Shown here piece by piece: positions 25,060-34,041 of a DNA stretch of 64,000 nt (positions are counted from its first letter, which is position 1; the number at the start of each line of letters is the position of its first letter). A program made the translations under genes and the position numbers. Under the pieces are notes generated by a model. It did no database searches. It had not been told where the DNA came from and worked only from the letters and a program-made list of their open reading frames with translations. Origin of the DNA: Nakamurella aerolata (GTDB lineage Bacteria; Actinomycetota; Actinomycetes; Mycobacteriales; Nakamurellaceae); assembly GCF_013002705.1 (NCBI RefSeq), contig NZ_JABEND010000002.1, positions 310,001 to 374,000 on the forward strand, in the 5' to 3' direction.

Positions 25060-25389
25060 TCAGCGCTCGGGCGCGGCCTCGACGGTGAGCTGAGCGAGCA
25101 GCGCCGTCACCTCGGACTCGCGGAACCGGCGGTGGCCGCCGGGGGTGCGGATCGAGCCGATCCGGCCCGCCGACGCCCAGCGGGTCACCGTCTTGGGGTC
25201 GACCCGGAACATCAATGCCACCTCACCTGGGGTGAGCAGCTTCTCCGGCTGGTCGTTGCCGGACGGCGGCGGGCTGGTGAGCACGCCGGAGTGTTGGCCC
25301 TGATGCTGCGGGCCAGCGTGGTTCGCGCTGACCGGGCGGCCTGGACCGGTGGGAACTGCGCTGCCGTTTGTCGGGTTGATCGGCTGCAT
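25060..25389 (-). CDS. bldC: BldC-family helix-turn-helix regulator
   Basis: A 109-residue MerR-superfamily single-domain DNA-binding protein. The C-terminal half, LLTPGEVALMFRVDPKTVTRWASAGRI followed by GSIRTPGGHRRFRESEV, closely matches Streptomyces BldC, a developmental regulator that binds DNA in head-to-tail oligomers. BldC itself is about 68 residues; here an extra 45-residue Pro/Gly/Gln-rich N-terminus is present. AAGGAG lies just upstream of ATG 25389. It converges on the ccs operon across a strong hairpin. The orthologue assignment is by motif only. Confidence 0.85.
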   Translation of the reverse strand: MQPINPTNGSAVPTGPGRPVSANHAGPQHQGQHSGVLTSPPPSGNDQPEKLLTPGEVALMFRVDPKTVTRWASAGRIGSIRTPGGHRRFRESEVTALLAQLTVEAAPER

Positions 25390-25600
25390 ATCGGCTCCTT
25401 GCCGGGAGAGTGAATCGATTCGGCTGTCCAGCTACAGTGCCCGGTTCGTCGTGTTCTCAAACATGGCGCAGGCGAATATCTGACCGGGCCCGTTCGGTGC
25501 CTGCCGAACCGGCCGCACCGACCGGCCCGGTGCTGACGCCGAGACCAGTTCCTGCCGTAGTTGTCCGATCAGCCGTCGGGGCCGGGCGGGCCGGCTGCAG

Positions 25601-25606
25601 TAGGTT
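25601..25606 (+). promoter_or_regulatory. -10 box, leaderless-type
   Basis: TAGGTT ends seven bases before GTG 25614 of the Lrp-like gene. No ribosome-binding site is present. Confidence 0.45.
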
Positions 25607-25613
25607 GACTGTC

Positions 25614-26267
25614 GTGGACGCGGTGGATCGGCGGTTGATCGACAGGCTGCGGGCCGACGGCAGGGCAAGCTATGCCGAGTTGGCGCGCACGGTCGGCCTG
25701 TCGTCGTCGGCGGTGCACGAGCGGGTGGCCAAACTGGAAGCGGCGGGGGTCATCGTCGGATACCGAGCGGTGGTCAGCCCGAGCGAGATCGGCCTCGGCG
25801 TGACCGCGCTGGTCGGCATCGAACCCGGCGAGTACGGCAACGACGCCGATATCGCCGATGCACTCGACCGGATGCCTGAGGTGGAGAGCTGCTACGCGGT
25901 CGCCGGCGACGAGGCGTTCATCGTCAAGGTCAGGGTCGCCAGCGTTGACGCGTTGCACCTGTGCCTCGGCCGGTTGCGCGGTATCGAGGGCGTCGCGCGG
26001 ACCCGCACGACGGTGGTGCTCGACACCAGGTTCGAGATGCGCCCGCACCAGCTGTCGATTGCCGAGCCGGCGCTCGACCACATCGGCGACAGTGCCAACG
26101 GTGCCGCCGGCGACCACCGCGCCGATGGCGCCGACGGTGCGAAGAGCACCGATGGCGCGACCAGCCCCGGGCCCAGCATCGAGCCCGCCGCCGGGCCCGC
26201 CGTCGAGCCTGCCGCCGGCCCCGAGTCCGGCACCGGGTCCGAGCCGGCGGCCGCGCCGACCGATTGA
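25614..26267 (+). CDS. Lrp/AsnC family transcriptional regulator
   Basis: A 217-residue regulator. The N-terminal helix-turn-helix is VDAVDRRLIDRLRADGRASYAELARTVGLSSSAVHERV; the RAM ligand domain includes GVTALVGIEPG, MPEVESCYAVAGDEAFIVKV and VARTRTTVVLDT. The last 65 residues are a disordered Ala/Gly/Pro/Asp tail absent from typical family members. Lrp/AsnC proteins sense amino acids. The neighbouring CysK2-like enzyme makes cysteine or sulfocysteine a reasonable guess for the ligand, but that is inference. GTG 25614 is preceded by a -10 box. Confidence 0.88.
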   Translation: MDAVDRRLIDRLRADGRASYAELARTVGLSSSAVHERVAKLEAAGVIVGYRAVVSPSEIGLGVTALVGIEPGEYGNDADIADALDRMPEVESCYAVAGDEAFIVKVRVASVDALHLCLGRLRGIEGVARTRTTVVLDTRFEMRPHQLSIAEPALDHIGDSANGAAGDHRADGADGAKSTDGATSPGPSIEPAAGPAVEPAAGPESGTGSEPAAAPTD

Positions 26268-26289
26268 TCCGGGCGGATACCCTGAACTG

Positions 26290-26715
26290 GTGAGTTCTTC
26301 GGCATCTGGGCAATCGGCAGCAGAGCCGGCCGGACCGGCTCGAGCCGGAGCCGGCATCGCGACGATCGTCGGGTACGTGGCGCTGCGGCTCGGCCTGCTG
26401 GTGGTGTTGGCGACGGTGATCTGGGGCGTCGCTGCGCTGGTCGGACTGGAGATGCCGGTGCTGGTGGCGGCGATGCTGGCCATCATCACCGGGCTGCCGT
26501 TGAGCTGGCTGATCTTCAGTCGGCAACGGCTGGCCGCCACCGAGGCGCTGGAGCAGCGATCCGGCGAGCGGCGCCGCACCCGCGCCGAGTTGCAGCAGGC
26601 GCTGGAAGGCACCCAGGGCGTGCCGCGCGCGACACCCCCCGCCGGTGAGCCCGGCGACGAGCGCGACAATGACGAGCGCCACGATGACGAGCGCGACCGC
26701 GGGACCCCGCGATGA
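26290..26715 (+). CDS. DUF4229 domain membrane protein
   Basis: A 141-residue protein with two membrane segments ([27 protein letters not shown] and [22 protein letters not shown]) and a charged coiled C-terminus ([30 protein letters not shown]). The [10 protein letters not shown]...[12 protein letters not shown] pattern matches the DUF4229 family of actinobacteria, of unknown function, sometimes found near menaquinone genes. The start is GTG 26290; the stop overlaps the following gene by ATGA. Confidence 0.75.
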   Translation: MSSSASGQSAAEPAGPARAGAGIATIVGYVALRLGLLVVLATVIWGVAALVGLEMPVLVAAMLAIITGLPLSWLIFSRQRLAATEALEQRSGERRRTRAELQQALEGTQGVPRATPPAGEPGDERDNDERHDDERDRGTPR

Positions 26716-27869
26716 CCAGCACCGATGCCGTCCTTCACCCCTCGGCGGCCGGCGACGGTCGCGAGCCCGCCGGCTGCGGCGGCCGCAGCCTCGACCGCTC
26801 GGATCCGGCCGCGCGGGCCTGGACCGCGCGGGCCGTCCAGCGCATCGAGGCCGACGCCCAGCGCAGCGCCGACACCCATCTGCTGCGCTTCCCGCTGCCG
26901 GAGGCGGTGGGTGTGGAGCTGTACCTCAAGGACGAGTCGACGCACATCACCGGCTCGCTCAAGCACCGGCTGGCTCGGTCGCTGTTCTTGTATGCCCTCT
27001 GCAACGGCTGGCTGACCGAGGGCACGACGGTGATCGAGGCGTCGTCCGGTTCGACGGCGGTGTCCGAGGCGTATTTCGCCAGGCTGATCGGCCTGCCGTT
27101 CGTCGCGGTGATGCCGGCATGGACCTCGCCGCAGAAGATCGCGCTGATCCAGGCGCAGGGCGGTCGTTGCCACCTGGTGGACGACGCCGCCGCCATCTAC
27201 GACGAGTCAAGACGGTTGGCCGCCGAGTGCGGCGGGCACTACATGGATCAGTTCACCCACGCCGAGCGGGCCACCGACTGGCGCGGCAACAACAACATCG
27301 CCGAGTCGATCTTCGCGCAGATGGAACTGGAGCGGCATCCGGTTCCGGAATGGATCGTCATCGCGGCGGGCACCGGCGGCACCTCGGCCACCATCGGCCG
27401 GTATGTGCGCTATCGCGGCTTCCCGACCCGGCTCTGCGTCCCAGACCCGGAGAACTCGGCGTTCTTCCCGGCGTGGCGGGCAGCCGAGCCGAGCGTGCGC
27501 GGCGGTGGTTCGAAGATCGAGGGCATCGGCCGGCCGCGGGTGGAGCCGAGCTTCGTCGGGCAGGTGATCGACCGGATGATCCGCATTCCGGACGCCAGCT
27601 CGGTCGCCGCCATGCGCGCGGTGGAAGCGGTGCTCGGCAAGCGGGTTGGCCCGTCCACCGGCACCAATCTGTGGGCCGCGTTCACGTTGGCCGCCGAGAT
27701 GAGCGCGCAGGGCACCGAGGGCTCGATCGTTGCGCTGCTGTGCGACGCCGGCGAGCGGTACGGCCGCACCTATTACGACGACGACTGGGTGGCCCAGCAG
27801 GGCTGGGACCTGGCGCCGGCCACCGCCATCGTCGACGAGTTCCTGACCACCGGACGCTGGCGCGGCTGA
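26712..27869 (+). CDS. cysK2: CysK2-like PLP-dependent cysteine synthase family protein
   Basis: A 385-residue fold-type II PLP enzyme. The PLP lysine lies in [21 protein letters not shown] (about residue 86), the substrate loop is [16 protein letters not shown] and the phosphate-binding loop is [14 protein letters not shown]. The segment [17 protein letters not shown]...[17 protein letters not shown] closely recalls M. tuberculosis CysK2, which uses O-phosphoserine and thiosulfate to make S-sulfocysteine. Ordinary cysteine synthase activity is the alternative. ATG 26712 overlaps the DUF4229 gene stop. Confidence 0.88.
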   Translation: MTSTDAVLHPSAAGDGREPAGCGGRSLDRSDPAARAWTARAVQRIEADAQRSADTHLLRFPLPEAVGVELYLKDESTHITGSLKHRLARSLFLYALCNGWLTEGTTVIEASSGSTAVSEAYFARLIGLPFVAVMPAWTSPQKIALIQAQGGRCHLVDDAAAIYDESRRLAAECGGHYMDQFTHAERATDWRGNNNIAESIFAQMELERHPVPEWIVIAAGTGGTSATIGRYVRYRGFPTRLCVPDPENSAFFPAWRAAEPSVRGGGSKIEGIGRPRVEPSFVGQVIDRMIRIPDASSVAAMRAVEAVLGKRVGPSTGTNLWAAFTLAAEMSAQGTEGSIVALLCDAGERYGRTYYDDDWVAQQGWDLAPATAIVDEFLTTGRWRG

Positions 27870-27945
27870 GCCAAGCTCGCTCGCGCGGCAGGCCGTTTCG
27901 CCGGTGGGTCACGCCGACGTTCCGGACACCGCAGTGCCCCAGAGA

Positions 27946-27994
27946 CCGCAGGGCCCCGGACCCGGCGCGGTTGGCGTCGGGTCGGGGGCTGCGG
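27946..27994. terminator. GC-rich hairpin between convergent genes
   Basis: Arms at 27946-27964 and 27978-27994 pair with a few bulges around a 13-base loop. It sits between the convergent cysK2-like and L,D-transpeptidase genes. There is no T run, so it is a likely but unproven terminator. Confidence 0.5.
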
Positions 27995-28011
27995 TTGTGC
28001 GGTGGATGCGG

Positions 28012-28797
28012 TCAGTAGACCAGCACGGTGCGGCCGATCGGCGCCAGATCCGCCGACCAGATGAAGTCGATCGCCGCATTGGACAGCCGGGCGCAGCCGT
28101 GGCTGGCCGGGTAGTTCGGGATCGAGTTGGAGCCGTGAATGGCGTAGCCGGCGTAGAAGTACCGCGGCCGCCACAGCTCGCCGAGCTTGGACACCCGCAT
28201 GCCGTCGATGCCGCGCTCGATGGTGAACGTGCCGGTGGGCGTGGTGGCGGTGTAGGTGTTGCCGTCCTGGCCGTACGGCTGCCCACTGCCGGTCGAGGTG
28301 TGGAAGGTGTAGCGCAGCTTGCCGTTCTCCACGATCTTGATCAGCTGCTTGCCCAGATCGATCTCGACGGCGTTGCCACTGGTGGTCCGGACGGCCGGTC
28401 GCACCTTCTTGGCCAGCGCGGCCTGGGTCTGCGGGCCGGCGACGCCGTCGACGTCGATGCCGGCGGCGCTCTGGTAGGCCATCACCGCCTGCGCCGTGGT
28501 CTGCCCGTACTGGCCGTCGGCCCCGGTGTTCCAGTACCCGAGATCGAGCAGCTGCTGCTGCAGTTTCTTGACGGCCGGCCCGGACGAACCCTCGCGCAGC
28601 GCCGTCGCTGCCGGGCCCCCGGCCATCGCGAACAGGGCGGTGTCACTGCCGCTCGCTGCTGGCACAGTGCTGGAGACCGTTTGTGCCGCAGGCGCTTCCG
28701 GACCGGAAGCAGCAACGGCGATCCCGATGGAGCCGGCGCCGATACCGGCGGCCGCCGCCACCGCGACGACGGTGCTGACGAGCTTTGGATAACGCAT
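28012..28797 (-). CDS. L,D-transpeptidase with peptidoglycan-binding domain
   Basis: A 261-residue exported cell-wall enzyme. The signal sequence is LVSTVVAVAAAAGIGAGSIGIAVAA; a PG_binding_1 domain follows (SSGPAVKKLQQQLLDLGYWNTGADGQYGQTTAQAVMAYQSAAGI, about 75-120). The YkuD catalytic domain has HGSNSIPNYPASHGCARLSN (SHGC Cys nucleophile, about residue 230). It makes 3-3 peptidoglycan cross-links or attaches wall proteins. ATG 28797 lies ten bases from GGGAGGG at 28808-28814; the frame is open further upstream but is not protein-like. VLVY is the C-terminus. Confidence 0.92.
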   Translation of the reverse strand: MRYPKLVSTVVAVAAAAGIGAGSIGIAVAASGPEAPAAQTVSSTVPAASGSDTALFAMAGGPAATALREGSSGPAVKKLQQQLLDLGYWNTGADGQYGQTTAQAVMAYQSAAGIDVDGVAGPQTQAALAKKVRPAVRTTSGNAVEIDLGKQLIKIVENGKLRYTFHTSTGSGQPYGQDGNTYTATTPTGTFTIERGIDGMRVSKLGELWRPRYFYAGYAIHGSNSIPNYPASHGCARLSNAAIDFIWSADLAPIGRTVLVY

Positions 28798-29054
28798 GGG
28801 TATTCCCTCCCGTTGTGCGAGCCCGAGCGGAACCTTGATGGAAACCGCCGCGGCGCAAGGACGATCGTGCTTGGGCCAGTGCCCCCGGGCCCGTGCTGGT
28901 GCTGCTCTTGCCGCGTTGCTTGTTGGTGCTGCTTGCTGCGTTGAGCGGTGCCGCCGCGCCGTTCCGGCCGCTGTGGTGGCCGCTCGTAGGTACAGACGCA
29001 TGGCCGCTCCGATTGGTTGCCACGGTCGGCGAAATCGCTGAGTGCGCGCGAGGA

Positions 29055-29137
29055 GATGTCGCCGATCGGTGGCTGGTTCGCAGTTCGACCGGGTAAATGC
29101 CATCGAGAACTGCACTGGACCCGGATTTACGACATCG
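29055..29137. repeat. 83-bp dispersed palindromic repeat, copy A
   Basis: Shares 13 bases at its left end (GATGTCGCCGATC), an internal GAGAACTGCA and a right arm (GACCCGGATTTACGACATCG, one mismatch) with the element at 61117-61199. Both copies span exactly 83 bases. Its own left arm has decayed, so it folds less well than copy B. Confidence 0.7.
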
Positions 29138-29204
29138 ACCCGTTCGAGCCCGCCGCACCGAGCGTGCGGAGCGGCTGCTCGGCCCGGACTGACCGCGGGC
29201 AATG

Positions 29205-29233
29205 TTGACGTCGCTTACATTCGTCCTTAGGCT
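29205..29233 (+). promoter_or_regulatory. candidate promoter of epimerase gene
   Basis: TTGACG at 29205-29210 and TAGGCT at 29228-29233 with 17-base spacing match the vegetative sigma consensus well. The leader would be about 25 bases, containing AGGAAAGGG before GTG 29264. Confidence 0.7.
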
Positions 29234-29263
29234 GGGTGGCGTCGTAGGAAAGGGTGGTTGGGC

Positions 29264-30187
29264 GTGCAGGCGATTCTCGGTGCCAGCGGTCAGATCGGGA
29301 CGGAGCTGGCCAAGGAGTTGCACGCCAGTTACACCACCGACCTGCGGCTGGTCAGCCGGAAACCGGTCAGGTTGCACGACAGCGACCAACTGGTTGCCGC
29401 CGACCTGATGAGTGCCCAGCAGACCGCGGATGCCGTCGCCGGTAGCGAGATCGCTTATCTGACCGTGGGTTTGCCGCCGAAAGCCGCGCTGTGGGCGGAG
29501 CAACTGCCGGTGATGATGCAGAACACCATCGACGCCTGCGCCAAGTACGGAACCAAGCTGGTGTTCTTCGACAACACCTACATGTACCCGAAGACCAGTG
29601 CGCCGCAGACCGAACAGACGCCGTTCGAACCGGTCGGGCCGAAGGCCGTCACCCGGGCCCTGATCGCCACGATGTTGTTGGATGCGATGGCTTCCGGGCA
29701 GGTGGAGGCGGTGATCTGCCGGGCACCGGAGTTCTACGGCCCCGACAAGACGCAGGGGGTGACCAACTCGCTGGTCCTCGACCCGATCGCGGCCGACGCC
29801 AAGCCGCGGGTGCCGATCAGCGATCGCACCCTGCGCACGCTGATCTGGACGCCCGATGCCAGCCGGGCGATGGCGCTGGTCGGCAACACTCCCGACGCCT
29901 ACGGGCAGACCTGGCACCTACCCTGCGACGACGACCGGCGCACCTACGCCCAGCTGATCGAGGTGGCTGCCGGACTGTGGCAGCGGCCGATCCGGTACCG
30001 GGTGGTCAGCAAAGCGGACTTCGGCATCGCGCGCCTGTTCAGCGAACAGGTTCGGGAGATCTGGGAACTGTTGCCGCGGTACGCGGTCGACAACATCTTC
30101 GTCTCCGACAAGTTCAAGGACCGTTTCGGAGAATTCGTCACCACCAGCTACCCGCAGGGACTGGCGGCGCTGCGGGCCGGTGGTTGA
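29264..30187 (+). CDS. NAD(P)-dependent epimerase/dehydratase family protein
   Basis: A 307-residue extended-SDR-like protein. The nucleotide motif is AILGASGQIGTELAKEL at the very N-terminus; DNTYMYP occupies the place of the catalytic YxxxK region, and VICRAPEFYGPD is typical of atypical/extended SDRs. The substrate is unknown; nucleoside-diphosphate sugar or flavonoid-like reductase roles are both possible. I chose GTG 29264, ten bases after AGGAAAGGG (29246-29254), over TTG 29258. It converges on the S9 peptidase gene with a 12-base gap. Confidence 0.82.
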   Translation: MQAILGASGQIGTELAKELHASYTTDLRLVSRKPVRLHDSDQLVAADLMSAQQTADAVAGSEIAYLTVGLPPKAALWAEQLPVMMQNTIDACAKYGTKLVFFDNTYMYPKTSAPQTEQTPFEPVGPKAVTRALIATMLLDAMASGQVEAVICRAPEFYGPDKTQGVTNSLVLDPIAADAKPRVPISDRTLRTLIWTPDASRAMALVGNTPDAYGQTWHLPCDDDRRTYAQLIEVAAGLWQRPIRYRVVSKADFGIARLFSEQVREIWELLPRYAVDNIFVSDKFKDRFGEFVTTSYPQGLAALRAGG

Positions 30188-30199
30188 CCGCGTTCGCGA

Positions 30200-32356
30200 T
30201 CAGTCGGCGGGCTGCTCCGGCAGCTCGTCCGGAGTTTTGCGACCGAGCACGTGCCGATCGACGAAGTCGGCGACGGCGGTGTTCCACACGTAGGCGTTGC
30301 CGGGGGACAGGATCCAGTGGTTCTCCGAGGTGAACTGCAAGAACCGGTGTGGCATGTCGGCCGGCTTGCCCGGCCACCGGGACACCAGGTCCCACCACAG
30401 CCGTAGCGCCTCGCTGACCGGTACCCGGTAGTCCTTGTTGCCGTGCGTCACCAGCATTGGCGTGGTGGCGTTGCCGACGTGGTGGTGCGGGGAGTAGGCG
30501 GCGTACCACTCGGGCAGCTCGTCCGGCGTCAGATGTACACGCACTTTGGACGCTGCGGCATCGGTGGTCGGATGCTGCTGGTCAAGGGCGTACAGCCCGG
30601 CGTGCGTGACAATGGCCTTGAAACGCTTGGTGTGCCCGGCGATCCAGTTCGTCATGAAGCCGCCGAACGACGCTCCGAGCAGGGCGGTCCGCTTGCCGTC
30701 CAACGTCTTTCGGTGCAGTACGTGGTCGGCAAGTCCTTCCACCTCGGCCCAGACCAGGTCGGGCCGGCGTGGCCAGGCCCGGTTCAGCGTCGCGTCGCCG
30801 TAGCCGGTGGACATGGCCGGGTCGGGCATCAGCACCGCGTATCCACGCGCGACGAAGATCCACGGGTTCCAGCGCCAACTCCACGAGTTGTATGACGCGT
30901 GCGGGCCACCGTGGATCCAGACCATCAGCGGCGCAGGCTTTTTCGCGCTGGCACCGCGCGGGGTGCAGAGCCAGCCGCCGACCAGAACCCGGCCGCCGGA
31001 GCCGTCGGGAACCTCGGCCTGCACCCACTCAAGGCTGCCGGGCAGCGGGGCGATGCGGCCCGGAGTCGGAATCGTGACCGGAGGTTGACCGCGCCGCAGA
31101 GTGAGGCGCACCGGAGTCGGTGGGCTGTCGACCGTCGATCGCAGGGCGAACAGGTAGGTGCCGTCAGCGGTCAGGCTCAGCGACGAGTACACCGCGTCGC
31201 CGGCAACTGTCTTGCGGATGCGGCCGGTGCGCGGGTCGACGGCGACGACGGCCCCGCGCGAGTGCAGATCGCCGGTGACGTAAAGGGTTTTGCCGTCGGC
31301 GGCCCAGCGGTACTCGCTGGCGTGCAGGTCGCCGAGCTGCACCTGTACCGGGTCGCCGTCGGCGGTGCCGCCGCGGGCAGGGTCGCCCCCGGCGGTGTCG
31401 CCAACGGCAACGGGGTGAATCTCCAGGGTCGAATAGCTGGTGTCCGTCGGCGTCGATACCGTCGAGCGGGTCACCGCCAGCGAACGTCCGTCCGGGGCGA
31501 ACCGCGGACCCGAGTAGTTGAAGCCGGAACCGGCTCGCAGCAACAGCTTCCGTCGCGCTCCACGGCCGCCCCGTCCGGCCCTGGTGTCGATCAGCGCGAT
31601 CGAGGTGCTCAGTTCACCGCCGCGGCCGCGTTGCGACCAGCTGGTGGCGACCCAACGCCCGTCCGGCGAGAGGTCCGCCGAGGCATTCAGCAGGTTGACG
31701 GTGTCCGCGTCCGGCGTCAGGTCGACGGCGGCGCCGGGGTCGGAGACCGGTGCGTCCGCACGGCGCAGCAGCAGCCGCGGCGAGACGTCGTCAAGCTCGT
31801 GATCCCAGTACCGAATCGGCATCCCGGTATGCCAGATCGCCGTCACCTTGCGGTCTTTGCGGTTCTTGCGGCGCTGTTCGTCGTCGGTAAGCGAACCGCC
31901 GGCCAGCACACTGGAGGACAGCAGCATGGTGCCGTCGGCGGCGGTTGCCACCAGGTTCACCCCACCGGGAGCCTCGGCCACGATGCTCGCCTCGCCGAAC
32001 TCCGGAAGTTCCCACAGCGCCGGAACCTGCTCGGAACCCTTGGGATCGGCGGGATCCGGGCGTGCCGAGCTGAACAGCAGCCGGCCGTCGGCGGTGAACC
32101 GCGGCGCCGACTCGCCGCGGGCCGAGAACGTCAGCCGCCGGGGTTCGGCCTTGGCCTTCGGGTCCAGTTCCCACAGCGCGCTCGAGTACCGGCCGCCGTC
32201 GGCGTCGGGCTGCTGAACCGCCGCGACCAGGCGTTCGCCGGTCGGGTCGACGGCGACCGAGGTGATGCGCGGTGTCGCGACGAACTGGGCGATATCGGCG
32301 GCATCCGGCTGTTGCTGTGTTGACTGCGCGGCGGAGGGCGCGGAGCGGTCTGGCAT
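30200..32356 (-). CDS. S9 family prolyl oligopeptidase-type peptidase
   Basis: A 718-residue serine peptidase. Residues about 20-430 form a beta-propeller with repeated DPTGERLVAA, TADGRLLFSS, SPDGRWVATS and APDGRSLAVT blades. The C-terminal alpha/beta-hydrolase domain contains VWIHGGPHASYNSW, the nucleophile GASFGGFMTNW (about residue 570), the Asp in THGNKDYRVP and the His in TSENHWI. No signal peptide, so probably cytoplasmic peptide turnover. ATG 32356 (MPDRSAPSA) fits; the longer frame adds an unlikely Arg/Trp-rich stretch. Confidence 0.9.
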   Translation of the reverse strand: MPDRSAPSAAQSTQQQPDAADIAQFVATPRITSVAVDPTGERLVAAVQQPDADGGRYSSALWELDPKAKAEPRRLTFSARGESAPRFTADGRLLFSSARPDPADPKGSEQVPALWELPEFGEASIVAEAPGGVNLVATAADGTMLLSSSVLAGGSLTDDEQRRKNRKDRKVTAIWHTGMPIRYWDHELDDVSPRLLLRRADAPVSDPGAAVDLTPDADTVNLLNASADLSPDGRWVATSWSQRGRGGELSTSIALIDTRAGRGGRGARRKLLLRAGSGFNYSGPRFAPDGRSLAVTRSTVSTPTDTSYSTLEIHPVAVGDTAGGDPARGGTADGDPVQVQLGDLHASEYRWAADGKTLYVTGDLHSRGAVVAVDPRTGRIRKTVAGDAVYSSLSLTADGTYLFALRSTVDSPPTPVRLTLRRGQPPVTIPTPGRIAPLPGSLEWVQAEVPDGSGGRVLVGGWLCTPRGASAKKPAPLMVWIHGGPHASYNSWSWRWNPWIFVARGYAVLMPDPAMSTGYGDATLNRAWPRRPDLVWAEVEGLADHVLHRKTLDGKRTALLGASFGGFMTNWIAGHTKRFKAIVTHAGLYALDQQHPTTDAAASKVRVHLTPDELPEWYAAYSPHHHVGNATTPMLVTHGNKDYRVPVSEALRLWWDLVSRWPGKPADMPHRFLQFTSENHWILSPGNAYVWNTAVADFVDRHVLGRKTPDELPEQPAD

Positions 32357-32511
32357 GGCCAACAACTTATCCAACCAACGGTCTTTCCAACCAACCGTCG
32401 CAGCCGACCGGCGACCGCGCCACCGCACCGACGCCCACCGCACCGACGCCCACCTCGGCGCCGGTGACCGCGGCGACGGTGAAGACGGCGCCGGTGACCA
32501 CGGCGCCGGGC

Positions 32512-33828
32512 CTATGGGGTGAGCCGGTGCACGTCCCTGGGGAACAGCGCGGCGAGCCGGATGTTGTCGAGCTCCAGCAGCCGGGCGACCCAGCGTTCCA
32601 GGCCGATGGCAAAGCCCCCGTGGGGCGGCATGCCGTGTCGGAACGCTTGCAGATAACCCTGGTACTGCGCGGGGTCTTCGCCCCGCGCCTTGAGCGCCGC
32701 AAGGTAGTCGGGGTAGCGGTGCAGCCGCTGGCCACCGGTCACCAGCTCGAGCCCGCGGAACAGCAGGTCGAACGAGTTGGTGTAGCGGGCATCGTCCGGT
32801 TGCGGGTGGGTGTAGAACGGGCGCTTCGCAGCGGGAAACCCTTCCACCGCAACAAAATCGGAGCCGTGCTCGCGGTGTGCCCAGGCGCCGAGGCGGCGTT
32901 CGTGTTCCGGGGCGAGGTCGGGCTCGTCCGGGTCGGCGCCTACCAATCGCAGCGCCTCGGTGAAGTGCAGTACCGGGATCTGTTCGGGCACGACCGGCAT
33001 TCTCGGCCGCAGCAAGGCCGCGGCCGGGCTGGCCGCGGCGGCATCCGTCATCCCGGCCAGTACCGAACGCAATACCTGCAGCACATCGCGGTGGTCGGCG
33101 ACGAAGCCGAGTTCGACGTCGAGCGAGGTGTATTCGGACAGATGCCGGACGGTGTCGTGCGGCTCGGCACGGAACACCGGGCCGACCTCGTAGACCCGCT
33201 CGGCCACCCCGACCATCATCTGCTTGTAGAACTGCGGCGACTGCGCCAGAAAGGCCTTGCGCCCCAGGTAATCCACGCCGAAGACGTTGGCGCCGGATTC
33301 GGTGGAGCCGGTGACGATTTTCGGGGTGCGGATCTCGGTGAAGCCAGCGGCGTCGAGGGTGTCACGGAACCCGCGCAGCGACGCCGCGGCCAACTGCCAC
33401 ACCGCCCGCCGCCGCGGATGCCGGAGCGTCACAGCGGCGTTGTCCAGCAGCGCCGGCAGGCCGGCCGAGAGCTCGGGTCGCCACAGTTCGACCGGTGGCG
33501 TTTCGGCCGGGTCGGTGAGTGCGGTGAGCCGCGGCTGGGTGACCTCGACCCCGCCGGGTGCCTGGGGGTTGGCGGTGGCGATTCCTTCGACCACGACGGA
33601 GGTTTCCTCTGCCAGCCGGTCGAGCTCGTCGCGGGTGGCCGGGTCGGCGACCACCACCTGGGCGATGCCGCTGCGGTCGCGGACCAGCAGAAAGCTGACG
33701 CCGGCGAGCCGGCGCCTGCGGTGCACCCAGCCCGCAAGGCGCACGTCGGCGCCCGGTGGCTGGTGGTGAAGAACGGCGGCAAGCGTGCGTGCTGACCGCG
33801 CCGGCGCGGTGGATGTGGTGCTGGACAA
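32512..33828 (-). CDS. aspS: archaeal-type (non-discriminating) aspartyl-tRNA synthetase
   Basis: A 438-residue class II synthetase. The OB-fold anticodon domain is VRLAGWVHRRRRLAGVSFLLVRDRSG, motif 2 is VGPVFRAEPHDTVRHLSEYTSLDVELGF and motif 3 is GGFAIGLERWVARLL. The short length and the HLSEYTSLDVE pattern are those of archaeal-type AspRS, which often charges both tRNA-Asp and tRNA-Asn and feeds GatCAB transamidation. The frame opens at GTG 33837, but that codon overlaps the AGGAGG ribosome-binding site at 33837-33842. TTG 33828, eight bases on, is the more likely start. Confidence 0.88.
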   Translation of the reverse strand: MSSTTSTAPARSARTLAAVLHHQPPGADVRLAGWVHRRRRLAGVSFLLVRDRSGIAQVVVADPATRDELDRLAEETSVVVEGIATANPQAPGGVEVTQPRLTALTDPAETPPVELWRPELSAGLPALLDNAAVTLRHPRRRAVWQLAAASLRGFRDTLDAAGFTEIRTPKIVTGSTESGANVFGVDYLGRKAFLAQSPQFYKQMMVGVAERVYEVGPVFRAEPHDTVRHLSEYTSLDVELGFVADHRDVLQVLRSVLAGMTDAAAASPAAALLRPRMPVVPEQIPVLHFTEALRLVGADPDEPDLAPEHERRLGAWAHREHGSDFVAVEGFPAAKRPFYTHPQPDDARYTNSFDLLFRGLELVTGGQRLHRYPDYLAALKARGEDPAQYQGYLQAFRHGMPPHGGFAIGLERWVARLLELDNIRLAALFPRDVHRLTP

Positions 33829-34041
33829 GCTGTTCACCTCCTGGGATGACGGTCCCCGGGAGGTGTGGGCGATCGGGAGGCTCGCGGTGCCACCACACCT
33901 TCGCCGACCTGGAATGTGGTCGGCCTCAACTGAATCGGCCGCTTCTACCGGCAGGTGCCGGTGCGGGCGCCGAACCCGGCCGGGCTGGTAGGGGCGTCAC
34001 TCCCCGTCGTGGCCCGACCGGATCAGCTTAGCGCGGCGCCG

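Larger units (their letters stand above)
28798..29263. other. divergent intergenic region with dispersed palindrome
   Basis: About 465 bases between the divergent L,D-transpeptidase and epimerase genes. It contains the ribosome-binding site of the transpeptidase (28808-28814), one copy of the 83-bp dispersed repeat (29055-29137) and the epimerase promoter (29205-29233). Short open frames here show no protein-like sequence. Confidence 0.55.
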
